A stretch of 64,000 bases of DNA. Source: Amoebophrya sp. A120. Taxonomy: Eukaryota > Sar > Dinophyceae > Syndiniales > Amoebophryaceae. The notes under the pieces were generated by a model. That model did no database searches. It was not told the origin of the DNA and saw only the letters and a program-made list of their open reading frames with translations. A program made the position numbers and the translations under genes. The stretch covers positions 1,179,876-1,243,875 of the forward strand of contig CAJINV010000006.1 in assembly GCA_905178155.1 (NCBI GenBank), given 5' to 3'. This document shows, in pieces, positions 11,074 to 21,885 of this stretch (within the stretch, counting starts at the first letter, position 1; the number at the start of each line of letters is the position of its first letter).

Positions 11074-11839
11074 CGCCACTTCTTGTGAACATCCAGGACA
11101 GGAGCCCCAGCACCTTCTGCGACCTGTAAGTACATTCCGTCGTGACGGAGCTGCCCCTGCAACTTGAGATCTACCAAAGGAAAACGACATCAAAACGCGT
11201 CCGAGGAAAAATAAAAAAACGCGCGACCCCTGCAACACCGATCTTCATCTCCAGGGGGAAGCATTTTGGTAGCTGTTACGCCATGCAAATATCGTCCCTG
11301 TACGGCTGGAAGAGTGCAAGGTTTGTAATGCATCTCGCGGACGACCACATCACACATGATCTACATCTACCAGCATCAGCATCTGGAATGCACGCAGAAG
11401 CATTACAGATTTTGCAAAACCTGCTTCTTGCCTAACCAGCGTGAGAAATCGAAATCCGTGTTTTTCTTTTTAGCAGCAACAAGTGTGCACCTTTTGGGTT
11501 TCTGCAACACAGATTTGCATTTTTTTGTTGTCGAGACTTCGCATCAGAAAAAGCTGCAACATTCTTCCAGACATCTTCCAGGGTGGATATTTGCAATGCA
11601 TAGCAGTAGCACCGCCACAGCTGCTCGTTGCGGCCGCCGCACGACACCCTGCTTCGCTTCGACCCGGCACCGAGATCATCATGATGGCCACGAAGAGGAA
11701 GATCGCGAAAGCGACGGTATTCGTAATTGTTTTTTTATTTTTTCCGATGTTGGATGGAAAAATGTAATTTTTGCACGTGGGCTTTTACTTTGAGTTTGAC
11801 TTCTTTGTCGCACTTGGAATTATCGCTGTCGCGAAATAA
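11074..11839 (+). CDS. Putative small protein with a hydrophobic C-terminus (copy A)
   Basis: A possible exon TPLLVNIQDRSPSTFCDL ends at a GTAAGT donor near 11,128. Downstream, a frame reading SILVAVAPPQLLVAAAARHP (across the introner at 11,277-11,602) continues through GTEIIMMATKRKIAKAT. It joins, via a possible GT-AG intron (about 11,719-11,791), to FDFFVALGIIAVAK and a TAA at 11,837-11,839. In copy B the same C-terminus is open without splicing. The phase between the first and second pieces is not settled. A C-terminal membrane segment is an inference; no family recognised. Confidence 0.35.
11277..11602. mobile_element. Introner, family 4-like (shared with copy B)
   Basis: The left end has GCCATGCAAATATCGTCCC and the right end has GGATATTTGCAATGCATA. 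Flanks are GCTGT and GCAGT. The B counterpart is 46,397-46,722, nearly identical. Confidence 0.7.
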
Positions 11840-12483
11840 CGTTGATGTCCACCTCCACATTGCTCAACTGCATCTTCTACTTCGGTGGGGTAGACAAAAA
11901 GAACCGCGCCGGTCGAGCAGGCCCTTGAATATTAAAGGAACATCAATCACGAACGCTAGAAGGACTTCTACCCTTTACCATTACCTGCGTGCTGACCCAC
12001 GACTAGCAGTAGCCCCGTTTTCTTAGTCTCTCTGCATAGAAACCGCACGTAAAGTTGATTCCAATCTTTCAAAATCCAAATCCAAATCTGAATCGTGTCA
12101 CACAAGAAATAAACTAGATTGCGAAATTTCTATCAGGCACGACTGGCGGTTTTATTTGTGGTGGCAAATCGTGAAGATTATGGTGTGGAGCTCTTTTGCG
12201 CGGGTGTATGGAGAGAAAAACAAAATGTAGTTTTATACTCGCGATAAGCTGCCACTGCCAGCATGTACATGCTTAAGTATTTTTCCACCTCTGGAACAGC
12301 AGGATGGGCAGCTTGTATGATGAATTCATTTAGCAGATTTCCCGAGGTCGTTGTACTTGTACTTTGTACGCGGGTCGCTACCTATCATGTATGCAAACTT
12401 GTATCTAAATTCGCGGCGATGAAAAAAGGAAATCTAAATGTAAAAAAGGAAAGAATATCGCGGCGATGAAGGGACTACTTTAT

Positions 12484-14112
12484 TTCCCCACCATACGTGG
12501 CTGCGACCGCGGAAGAAGGACTATCAAGTGCAAATCCAAATGTCCACCTCCGTGGATCTGGAACACGGCAGTTATTTGTGAAGATAGTGCAGCTTTCGCA
12601 TGTGCTGGCCCAGACGGAGGTTTGAATGAAAGCGAACGACCCTCTGTTGCATGACAAGTTTGATGGTTGAGACAGCTCCTCGAGGAACGAATGCTCGCTC
12701 TGCATGAGAAATGTCATGATCTCCAGCTGGTCAAACAAAGTAGGAGATCATGGTTATTGCAGCTATTCATATCTTCACATGTACAGCTTTAGCTTTTTGT
12801 GTAGAGGTAGACCAGTAGAGCATTTTAACCTCTGTAGCAGTTGTAGCATCTTCACAAATTAAAAACTCGGATCGACTGTTCCAGAGGACCCAGATGTTTG
12901 GTTTTTGCACTTACCACTGCATAGCGAGCACCAGAAGGAAACAAGTTCGACTATGGAGGTCTCAAACCTTTGCATTCTCAACTGTATACGCGATTTGTCA
13001 TGCAAAAGCACTCACAGCCAGAGCCACCACACGATCTTCAAGCTACTTCACACGACACATCATTCTCGATGAAGGGGCAAACGGCACGGAAATCTGTATG
13101 TGCGGAATTTGTGACGCGAGAGTTGCAAGCGTTCGCTTTTGCTATTCTTGCATTACAAATTCACGTAACAGTTGAGAATGTGACGGTTGAGGACTCCATA
13201 TCGGCTTTCTCGAAGACGAGGATCCTCCTGGTCCGAGGAAAACGAGGCTCGAAAAACGGCGAGGGAAGGACAAGATGAATATCAAATGCAAATTAATACT
13301 TATGTCTGGATCTTCTAGAAGCTTGTGATGCTGAAATGAGATCATGATGGCAACACGACCTTCCAATGCACGACCAGCCAAGCATGACAACTTTGGAGAA
13401 CGCTTTGATCTTGATGTTGATCGCATACGGAGTCCGCATGAAGAGCAACTGCGTTTTTGCATGACGAAGAAGGCTGCGAGACTTTTGTTGGTCATGCAAT
13501 ACAGATCTCACAGCCACAGGCACAGGGATGTAGGGCCAGCATTACAAGTTCGAACTGTCCAGACATCCAGGGATGATCAAATTTGCAGTGCATAAAGAAA
13601 ACGAGGCTGCGAAAACAAGCGAGGGCAGGAGCTCGTTCCGCGGTGAAGTCGAAGTCGCCCGCGCCAGCACAGGTTGTGGATGTATCAACACGCAGAAAAA
13701 TTGGCGAACGTCCTACCATATCAGATTGCGAATTACATGTCTGAGTCTGGAAGACGATGACGAGGGCAAAATTGTGGTGCATGCTGTGGGTCCTACAGAA
13801 ATTTGTCTTGCGTCATGACTAGTATCACCCAAAGTGGCCCAGTTTCGGTCAAGTTCTTGTCAGGAAGTTTCTCATGCAGGATACGGATTAAAAATGATAA
13901 AAAGGCCTTCATCAGGACTCTGTGATGCCAGGTGCTAAACTCCAGCACCAGACCTCATGGGGTATGGGTATGGGAACCCCGCATTACAAACCTTGCAATC
14001 TTGCAGAAGCAGACCCAGACAACATATTTGCAATGCATAAAGCACCACTCCTGATCCGTTTTCCACCTCAGCAGGGGAGAAACAAAGGCTAAGGCTTGCT
14101 TGCATAAAGTAG
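12484..14112 (+). CDS. Uncharacterised acidic-then-basic protein, at least four coding pieces (copy A)
   Basis: Removing four introners, each with 5 flanking bases, gives one continuous frame. The pieces read ISPPYVAATAEEG, then GNKFDFLEDEDPPGPRKTR, then KTRLRKQARAGARSAVKSKS and AQVVDVSTRRKIGERPTT, then PDPFSTSAGEKQRLRLACIK with TAG at 14,110-14,112. The N-terminal part is acidic and Pro-rich. The rest is strongly Lys/Arg-rich, suggesting nucleic-acid binding or nuclear localisation (inference). The 5' end is not identified. Indels between A and B inside exons are multiples of three. No family recognised. Confidence 0.6.
12522..12923. mobile_element. Introner, family 4 (shared with copy B)
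   Basis: It starts TATCAAGTGCAAATCC and ends with TTTTTGCACTTACCACTGCATA. Removal plus 5 bp joins TAEEG|PPEGNKF in frame. B counterpart 47,598-47,955. Confidence 0.75.
12952..13200. mobile_element. Introner, family 3 (shared with copy B)
   Basis: It starts TATGGAGGTCTCAAACC and ends GGTTGAGGACTCCATA. Flanks TCGAC and TCGGC differ at one position. Removal joins GNKFD|FLEDED. B counterpart 47,984-48,212. Confidence 0.85.
13280..13594. mobile_element. Introner, family 4 (shared with copy B)
   Basis: It starts TATCAAATGCAAATTAA. The A flanks are ATGAA and AAGAA. The B counterpart (48,283-48,558) keeps a perfect AAGAA duplication. Confidence 0.82.
13719..14039. mobile_element. Introner, family 4 (shared with copy B)
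   Basis: It starts TATCAGATTGCGAATT and ends ATATTTGCAATGCATA. The A flanks are TACCA and AAGCA. The B counterpart (48,680-48,977) keeps a perfect TACCA duplication. It splits the last coding join of the acidic/basic protein. Confidence 0.82.
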
Positions 14113-14249
14113 AGCGTGCATAATAGTACCTGATGTATGTCTATGTTGAAGATGCAGAAAAAGTGTAAGTAGGTCTACTTCCTCTGCGGTCAGGTCAGCT
14201 TGACAAGTAGTTCGAGAGACACCAAGAAATGACGCAAAGTTCGAGAAGA

Positions 14250-14618
14250 GATCGCTATCTGGCCGTTGCCGGAGCATACAAATTTACTAAAAAGTCTGCA
14301 TGCAGGTACGGCTAGTAGTAGTACAAGTACTCCAGTGCTGCATCCTCTTCCTCGGGTAGTTGAACCGCTTTGCACGTACGTCTTTGACTACGTACTCGAA
14401 AATAGAACTGTGATTCAGATGAAATCAGAATCACTTCAGAAGAAGTTTCTCGTCAACCATGGAAACCGGAGAAAATTTGTTTCCACCTCCGGGTTTGGTG
14501 TAGTTTGGGACCAAGACAATTTTTCAACGCCGTGATAGCAGGAGCCAGCGCCGTTTCTGGACCAGCTGCAAGGTGGCCCACTCTCGGCATCAACAAACCC
14601 GGATTGTATGGAATGTAA
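14250..14618 (+). CDS. C-terminal exons of an uncharacterised protein (copy A)
   Basis: A possible exon DRYLAVAGAYKFTKKSACR ends at a GTACGG donor near 14,305. A second piece reads WKPEKICFHLRVWCSLGPRQ, then FFNAVIAGASAVSGPAARWP and GINKPGLYGM, ending with TAA at 14,616-14,618. Copy B preserves the same frame (FLRAWWSGPGQFFNAVIAG, then LGIFNKPGLYGM) but lacks the first exon. B also has an introner inside the second exon. Part of the sequence is hydrophobic. I cannot name the family, and the 5' end is unresolved. Confidence 0.5.
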
Positions 14619-15190
14619 ATGACGAGAACAAACGGATTGCGGCCACTTCTTGAGTCCTCCAACATCGTGGTTTATTTGAATTCCAATTAAGTAAGGACTT
14701 CAACTTCTATGTCTGCTGCGGAAGTGGCTAGTTCTTGTTGGATTTGCAGCACTGCTGCGGGTGACTCTTCTGTATTTGCGATGTAAAACATCGAATTTCA
14801 ATTTTTAGAACCCACATCATGTGATCCTTGCGCTGTTTTTACTTCTTACACGACTGTGTGCCTTTTGGTCATGAACTCCCGCTCCTGCGCCCGCAGCGGC
14901 CGCTTGGATACATGAATCTGGGACAAGGCTTGCTGGTGGCAAGAAAGCGTACTTAGAACAAGGTGCATCAAGTGCAGTTCGTTGTGTAAGACAAGAATCT
15001 TCAATAGCGAAGTTGAACGAAGAAGTTTCGCCGCTTAATAGTTCGCCGCGTGGGAAGATGTAGATCTAGATGCACATGGGTGCTCTAAAAGGTTGTCGTT
15101 GTAGAGTACTCTTCATATGAGGAATTCTGGACTTTTGGTTTTCCGGCGTTACCCAGGACAAACCTACCGTGTCACAACTAGGTTTGGCTT
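14619..15190. other. Intergenic stretch, nothing firm seen
   Basis: AT-rich 3' flank of the preceding gene and upstream region of the first WKW-family gene. Copy B (49,626-50,185) is colinear with several indels. A frame reading EEFWTFGFPALPRTN sits near 15,118-15,170 but is closed by a TAG shared by both copies. Confidence 0.4.
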
Positions 15191-15199
15191 GATTGTGAC

Positions 15200-17130
15200 T
15201 CAACGGAAGTGTGCCGCAATAGCAATTTGTTCCTTGGGATAAAGTCAAAACTGGAGCAGCAGCCGTCGCCGGCGATGGCGCCGGTGGATTCTTTACTACC
15301 ATGAAAAAAGCCATCCCCCCACCCTGCCCTGAGATAAAATAAAAAGCATGACTCTGTGTGGCGTCTTTTGTATGTCGCAGGAAATCGTGTTGTCGCGACG
15401 CAATGGGTGACTTCTGCTGCTGGCGCATAACCATAGGCTCTGCCGTTCTGCCTGGTGGCTTAGTTTGTAGCGTTGAGTTTGGCCATCTGTCACAAGAACA
15501 AGGCATGGCTCTAGTAACCCTATCTGTTCATCTAGTACGTAGTGATAATGAACAAAATGAAAATTGAAATTAGTAGCGTATTGAGAATGAAGATGAACAA
15601 GACTTGTGTCGCTCCCTCACCCGGAAGGTTTTGTATAAAAAACAAGCAGGGCGCCGGGGGCGTGGTGGCGTTTTTCCACACGATAGATCTCGAAGATCGC
15701 TGAAGCTGCCAAAAGCGCGTACGATACCGCACTGCAGGCACTGCAGGATCCGGATCGCCACCTTGATGCAGCAAATTTTCTGACAAAGGTACCAACGCTG
15801 TTGGGTTTTCTCAGCATGCCGGACACCAAGAGGGTCTTTCAGTGGTATGCAATGCTGAAGCCATCTGTTCCGCAGCCGCCGGTGCTGGGATGGAAGTGGA
15901 ACTGGTATGAACAGAAGAGGAGTGGTCTTGCAGGGAGGTGGTCGCAGCACCAACAGATGTTCCGGATTGTCATGCGACTTTGCACACTGCATCATAGACG
16001 CATGATTTTTCTATGATACCAAAGCAAATAAAAGTGTAGTAAAACCACATGAAGGACATTGTTTGATGTTAGTGTGCTTTTTGCATAGCAAGAAAGAGGA
16101 AGAAGGAGGCAGGCCCAAGTTAGCAGGACAAATTGGAGCTGGTTTGTCAGGGCTAGCCGCACCAGTCCCCTGTCCCCCACCAAACCACTCCCTTCCCCTC
16201 CATGAGTGGGCCGAAAGTATGACTCAGGGCATTATTCAGTACAGAAGCAGGACGAGCAGCACGAGCGCCGAACAAGCGAAACGCCAAAGCTCCGTCGAGT
16301 CTGCGGTCGTCGAAATTGTGGCTGCGGTGGGCCGTAGTGAAAGTCCTCCTGAGGGGTTGCTCGCTCAGGCACTCAACAAAGAAACCCCGCCTGTAGAAGG
16401 TGCTGCGTATGGTGTGTAAAAACGTTCCCCTTCCATGAGAATAGATCGTCCGCAAGAAGTCTTATTACGAGCCACGCGCGACAACTTTGAAAGCGGTGCT
16501 TAGCCAGTAGCGCAGCATCAAAAAGAAAGTCACTCGCTTCTCCTGTCTAGAGCATTACAAATTCGTATGCACCTTGAGGAAATGCTTCTCATGGGGACCG
16601 GCATGGCACATCGATCTGCATCTGCTGCTTGTGCGAGGTCTGCATCACATCAACTTTGCGTTTGGCTCTGCGGTGGTGGAAGCGTTTTTACGCAGGATAA
16701 TGGGGGCACCAGCTTTAAAAAGGCAGTCCTCGACGAATGGCTGGGGAAGGAAATTAAATCCGACAAGCCTTATGCTTTGAAATTGTCAACAACTGCACAC
16801 GACTCCTTTGCCGCTGCCCAGCAGCAACTACGCGTGTCAGAGCTCACTCTACAGCAGCCGTACCCGCAGGTGGCCGGGTTGGTGGCACTAGTGAAGGCGG
16901 CGGCAGTCGCCTTGGTCGAGAATGCCCTTTCCGACGTCGAGCCCAACTTCCACAGCCAGTTCGTAAACAATATCTGGACGCCTCTGACGAAAGAAATAGT
17001 CCAAGCTTTCGCCAAAAAGAAGATGACCGGACTAGGGTTGGAAAGTAACGACTTCGTCCCGGAAACGGTCGAGCACTGGTGCGAGGAAGATCTGGCCGAC
17101 TTTCTGCGTGCGGTTGATGGTATTGCTTAG
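15200..17130 (+). CDS. WKW-family gene 1 (novel tandem family), four exons recognised
   Basis: Exon order: Pro-rich linker KLEQQPSPAMAPVDS (to 15,293); N-module from 15,691, SKIAEAAKSAYDTALQAL, LLGFLSMPDTKRVFQWYAML and GWKWNWYEQK; a middle piece SVESAVVEIVAAVGRSESPP (about 16,230-16,407); and a C-module from 16,705, GTSFKKAVLDEW, LQQPYPQVAGLVALVKAA, NNIWTPLTKEIVQAF and WCEEDLADFLRAVDGIA, with TAG at 17,128-17,130. Paralogues in the array share this order. The modules look alpha-helical. I recognise no known domain and assign no function. The intron between N-module and middle piece (about 15.95-16.23 kb) is not precisely placed. Confidence 0.65.
15294..15685. mobile_element. Introner, family 6 (ATCACCATGAAAAAAG termini), linker position of WKW gene 1
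   Basis: The left end TACTACCATGAAAAAAGCC pairs with the right end GGCGTTTTTCCACACGATA, followed inward by matching C-rich/G-rich arms. Removal plus 5 bp joins MAPVDS|SKIAEA in frame. The equivalent element occupies the same position in genes 2, 3, 4 and in copy B. Confidence 0.78.
16408..16699. mobile_element. Introner, family 5/6-like, in WKW gene 1
   Basis: The left end is TATGGTGTGTAAAAACGTT and the right end is AGCGTTTTTACGCAGGATA. Removal plus 5 bp joins EGAA|GTSFKKA in frame. The target duplication is eroded. Confidence 0.75.
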
Positions 17131-17569
17131 AACTGTTGAACTTGATCTCTTGTCGTGGGAAGCCGATGAAAAGGATGTATCAAAATCAATCTATAATTCC
17201 CCTAGGGGAAGGGGGCCGGGGCGGAACCACGTTTGTTTCCGGGAGTCGTGCTTCTTGTTCCACGAAACTGCCTTGGTTCTACTTCTGGTGGGAACGTCTT
17301 CCCGCCTTGGTTGTTTATGTTTTCCTGCCTCGCCATTTTTTCTTTTTGTGAGCGCCACATGCGGGCGTGGGATGAAATGGTCCAAGTAGGAGTCGCACAG
17401 AAGTTGCGTCCCTCGACTTTGGACCAGGCAGTCGCGCCGGGACTTTCAAACAGGCAGAGGCCTCGTTACACAGGATACTAATCTGGAATTTGAATGACGG
17501 TTGTAACATGGCGCCGCTGCTTCTTTTGCGAACGGTATAGAAAATAAATATGAAAATCTACAACCACAG

Positions 17570-19096
17570 AAGCAGCACCTCCGCCGCCAGAAGCTCCAGC
17601 TGCACCCGTATCCCATGAAAAAAAAGATTCCCGACCCATGATACAAGCGGAAGAAGGCAGTTGTGTTCGCTTCATGGAAGGAAACAAAAGCATTTAGTTT
17701 TAGTTTGGTTTCAGTGGATGAAAATCCAGCAACCCGAAGTTTTGTCCAAGTTGTACTTGTTTCTTCCAGACGCTTTTCTACATGTCATGAAATTCATGCA
17801 TGGAGCCAAGCATTTTGTATGGACGTCTCCACCTGCGCCTGCCCTGGGGGTAAAAAAGCCAATGTCCGACTTTGTTTAGCGCCGGGCGTGGTGGGGGCAA
17901 AGCGTGCTATAATATTCGCTTATTCTTGTGCACATGCAAGTAGAGGTGTAACAAGCGGGAGGTCGGCATGTTTTTGCACGGGACAGCGGAAGCTACCAGC
18001 GACGATGACGCCCGATGAACTTGAAGACGCACTGAATGTCGCTTCAGAACAAGCTGTGACCGCGTACAAAGAAGTATTGGGGAACCTTCTGCCGGGCGCC
18101 GGGAAAGTCCAAAAGACTTTGTCTATTGATGTTGAAGGAACTCCTCATTCGGTTTCTGTGTCACTGCAAAAGCTGTATGAGTTTCTCAGCCAGCAGGACA
18201 CCATGCGGGTCTTTACGTGGCTTTTAATGCTGAACCCAGCTTCAAGGACATGGTGGAAGTGGGAGTGGGCTAATGACATGGCTTTCGGCGTAAAAGGTTT
18301 GACATCGCCGTGGCGCGGGCTAGTCCATTTACAGGAAAAAGCCGATTTTGCAGCGGAGAAAATTGCGCACGCGGTGGACGATGGGCTCGCAATTTCAATG
18401 GGCGGCGAGCGCGATAAAAATTTTCTCACCCACGGACTTCTCGAAACCGATTTCAAGGAAGCCGTTCTCGACCGGGGCGGCCACCTCAACGAAGGGCCTG
18501 ACGGGGTGTACAATCGCCGCGATATGCAGGGCGGAAAAGATGGCAGCGGTCCAGAAAATTTTGACGCCAACACAAAAACTTTGCTATCCAAGGCAGCCAC
18601 AGGAGATGGAAGTGGCAGCACAGCTCTAAACCTCCAACAGCCATACCCCCGGGTCCTCGGGTTGCTGCGGGTAGTGACGGAGGCGGCAAGGAAAATATTT
18701 CAAGAAGCTTGGCAGGAGGCAGTCCGTGCCGACAGCACGCTGCAGGACAATGAGAGGGAGCGGGCCCTGTCACCTTTCCAAATGGAAGGCGTTTTTTCGT
18801 CCCAAATCTGGAACCTCTTAAAGAAGCACGCGATCAAAGCTTTCGCCGAACAGAAGCCGGGTTGGTTGAAATGGAAAAAAGGCGACCCCGCGTTCGTCCC
18901 GGCAGCGGCCGAGGATTGGTGCAAGGAAGATCTGGAAAAATTTCTCCTCGAGCTTGAAGGTACTATCAATCTATTTGTTAAACTAGTAGACCTGAGCTAC
19001 TTTTACCACTACTGCAGACGTGCGAGTTGGTCCCGGAGCTACCCACTGTTGACCTTGAACTCGTGTGGCGGGATGAAAACGAACATGGAAACATAA
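17570..19096 (+). CDS. WKW-family gene 2, two exons recognised
   Basis: The linker exon 17,570-17,608 follows a CAACCACAG acceptor and encodes PPPPEAPAAP. After the family 6 introner the main exon (from 17,991) reads LPATMTPDELEDALNVASEQ, LQKLYEFLSQQDTMRVFTWL, SRTWWKWEWANDMAFGVKG, DFAAEKIAHAVDDG, LETDFKEAVLDRGG, LQQPYPRVLGLLRVVTEAA, FSSQIWNLLKKHAIKAFAEQ and WCKEDLEKFLLELEG. This is the most complete single-exon view of the family. The frame stays open past the usual end (ELEG, near 18,962) to a stop at 19,096. That tail may be intron or a gene-specific extension. No family recognised. Confidence 0.68.
17609..17985. mobile_element. Introner, family 6, linker position of WKW gene 2
   Basis: It starts TATCCCATGAAAAAAAAG. 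The right end CATGTTTTTGCACGGGACA is an inverted relative. Removal plus 5 bp joins PEAPAAPE|LPATMT in frame. Confidence 0.7.
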
Positions 19097-19603
19097 AAGT
19101 AATCTATGCATAAACATAAAGTTCTCCTCGAATTTCGACAGCGTACTTCTCGTTTCAAATTGTAGGTGGAAAGCACAAGAACAACTCTGGGAAGCAGCTT
19201 CCCGGCGCCCGACCCCGAGTTGTTTTCTTGTTTCCTTGTCCCCTGTAGGAAGTTCAGGAAGGTGATAAGGTCAAGTAGAAGTAGAAGTAGGCCCAACCGG
19301 AGGTCGAAGGTGTCCGCAACGAACCGTCTTTGTTCGGCGTTTTTATGTTATGTGGCATTTGTAGTTTCGAAAAGTCGCTGCCGCGCCACCGGCGGCACGG
19401 AGTTTTCGACAAGTCGCGAGCCGCGTAACTACCCGGCGGCTCGGGCGGAGGTACAACTACCTCCAGCCCGGGTTACAAACATCACACAGATGAATCCTCC
19501 GAACAGCGCACGTTGATGATAAATCTTGCCCACTACAGCAAAGATACTTACAGCCCCCGTTTGCCATAAATTTGTAAACTGCTCACCAAACCTGCATCCA
19601 CAG

Positions 19604-21629
19604 GCCCTGTTGCCGACGATGACGATGACGGAGTACCTTCAGAGAGGACGCCGTATGACGTAGCTCCCCTAGCAGGTAAGTCTAGCACGTGACTTAGTTG
19701 GGTTACTTCCTTGCTTTGCAGTCTTGCGCTGCGCCTATCGACCAGGACAACACGTTGATCCTCTGAGGAGCTATCCGACTTATACATGTATTCTTACTCT
19801 TCATCTGTGAGCATGATGCAACAACTGGTTCTGAGACGCCAGTGAGCAGAGGGCAGAGTAAGCCGTACTGCGCTTTATTGCGCTCAGAGCGATAATACTG
19901 AGCTGCGCATGTTGATCACGACAAATCTTGCCGACTACACGAAAGGAAACTCCAGCCCGCAGTTCGGCATAATTTTGATTTTTAAACTGAACGCGAAACC
20001 CACATTTACAACAGCTGCAGCGGTAGGACCGGCGCTGGGGACGCCAGTGGCGCCACCGGTCCCACAGGATCCCCACCCGAAGCTAGTGCCGCCACCCCCG
20101 AAAGTAGATCCACTGGTACTCCTATCACCATGTAAGACTCCCATCCCCCCGCCCCCCCGAGCAAAGCCGCTTATTGATGAAGAAGCCCGCTTTGCGAAAA
20201 ACTGCCCGACATGAGTTAAAACCCGTGATAGTACTAGAACTGGAAAAAGATGAAGCTCTGCCGTGGGCCATTGACTCTGCGGCGAGCCTTTGATACCAGA
20301 TTGCGCCGTGGGGGACCACCGGGTCGTGCAGGCGCGTGGTCTTGCTGGTGTCGGGGGTCGCCCTGCAGCGGGATGATCTTCCATACGCTAGAGCTCTAGG
20401 AAGGTAGCAGGAGCTGGGCCACGCCTTATTTTAGGCATGATACCGACGACGACGTAGCCGTTCGAAATATATAAAGACATCTCGACGCTGGGTGATGTTG
20501 TAGTACAAAGTAGTAGAAGGGGGTGTACAAGGAGTACATGATGGAGAAGTGGACTTACTTGATCAAGAAGGGTCTATTAGGTATAAAAAAAAGAAACGCA
20601 ATTGCTGCTGGGACGAGCAGAGTAAGCAGAACTTTGGCGCCTACCCGCCTAAAGGGGGGATGGGAACGATTTTTGGCGGGATAGAAGACGCCGTCCTTTT
20701 CGGCGGACGGCGTTAAGCAGGGCGTTAAGGAGGCTGTTGAGCAAGCGTATGGACACGTCGCAAGCAAGTTCGCCACACTTACCTACAAGGTCGATGACAA
20801 ACAAAGTGTTTGGTCGTGTCCGAGGTTGACGTTGGATTCGCTGCCAAACCTGTGGAAATTTCTCAACCAGGAGGATACCAAGAAGGTTTTTGAGTTTCTT
20901 GTAATGCTGAAGCCCAGCGCGAGCCCGACATGGTGGAAGTGGGAATGGGCTTTTGAAATGACCAAAGGAAGGACGATGAAGGGCGAAGTTGGCTCTACGG
21001 CTGACAAAATTGTACACGCGGTAAAAAACTCAAAACCCTCGTCGGCGGAAGGTGGTGGAGATGCTTCTCCAGTCGTTGAGAGCAAGTTTTTCAGCCGCGC
21101 AATCGTTGCCACCGCAGCGGCGGAGGACGTCCTCCGCACCAGCTTCAAAGAAGATGTCCTCCGTAAGAAACTGGGTGCAGCAGAGTATTCTGCTTACCCG
21201 GGTGACGAGAATGCTCAGCAAAAAATAAAACACTTGGTTTCCAATGCCGAAGGCGAAGCGAAGACGAAATCAAAAGGGGCGCCACCACTCAAAAAGCCAT
21301 ACCCGCAGGTCCTCGGGTTGGTGGCCGTAGCGAAGCAGGCGGCAAGAACTCTGTTCGAAAAGGACTTGGTGAGAATGGTACCTGAGCATTGCCCTTCATC
21401 ACCATTGCCAGCGGATATTGGGGCGGCAGGCATGGACGCGCTTTTTGCGGAATCTGTCTGGAAGCCCTTAACGGGAAAGGCGATCGCGGCATTTGAGCCC
21501 ACCCGAACAAGCCATGGAGAGAAAGATAGCAGGGTGTCGGAAAACCTTGAGAACCTCTGCCAGAAGGACCTGGAAGAGTTCCTTATCGGGCTCGACGGTA
21601 TTCTTTCACAACTAGCGCATGACGTGTAA
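19604..21629 (+). CDS. WKW-family gene 3, three exons recogn­ised
   Basis: Exon 19,604-19,675 (acceptor CATCCACAG, donor GTAAGT) encodes an acidic stretch, PVADDDDDGVPSERTPYDV. Exon 20,015-20,122 is Pro-rich (GPALGTPVAPPVPQ, LVPPPPKVDP). After the family 6 introner, the main exon from 20,689 reads PSFSADGVKQGVKEAVEQAY, LPNLWKFLNQEDTKKVFEFL, SPTWWKWEWAFEMTKGR, ADKIVHAVKNSKPSSAEGGG, TSFKEDVLRKKLG, KKPYPQVLGLVAVAKQAA, FAESVWKPLTGKAIAAF and CQKDLEEFLIGLDGIL, with a stop at 21,627-21,629. Exon phases match gene 4. The gene may start with MLITTNLADYTKGN (about 19,909), part of a 5' block repeated near 19,515. Function unknown. Confidence 0.68.
20123..20683. mobile_element. Introner, family 6, linker position of WKW gene 3
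   Basis: The left end TATCACCATGTAAGACTCCC with CATCCCCCC pairs with GGGGGGATGGGAACG and TTTTTGGCGGGATA on the right. Removal plus 5 bp joins DPLVL|PPSFSAD in frame. About 560 bp. Confidence 0.75.
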
Positions 21630-21885
21630 TGTATTACCGCTATTCTACAAATCTATATCTATTTGTATTTCATCTTGGCGGGGAGAAGAGCGTCGTCACT
21701 TCCACGCGACGTGTGGTCGTGGGGCTGGGATGAAAATTTGTAAGCAGGAAGACCAGAAGCACGTGGTTACGTAACAAGCCATAAAGAACGAATACGAGGC
21801 AGAGCAATTGCAACTTTTGTTTAAAAAACCAAATAGACCGCAACCCTCAATGCAAAGTGCAAAGGCTGACCAAGCCGAATCACAG

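Noticed and set aside
15066-15506. Long minus-strand open frame, partly conserved in copy B (50,062-50,325)
   Set aside because: The plus strand over the same bases gives the linker exon of WKW gene 1 and a family 6 introner, with joins in frame in both copies. The minus frame is explained as a shadow.
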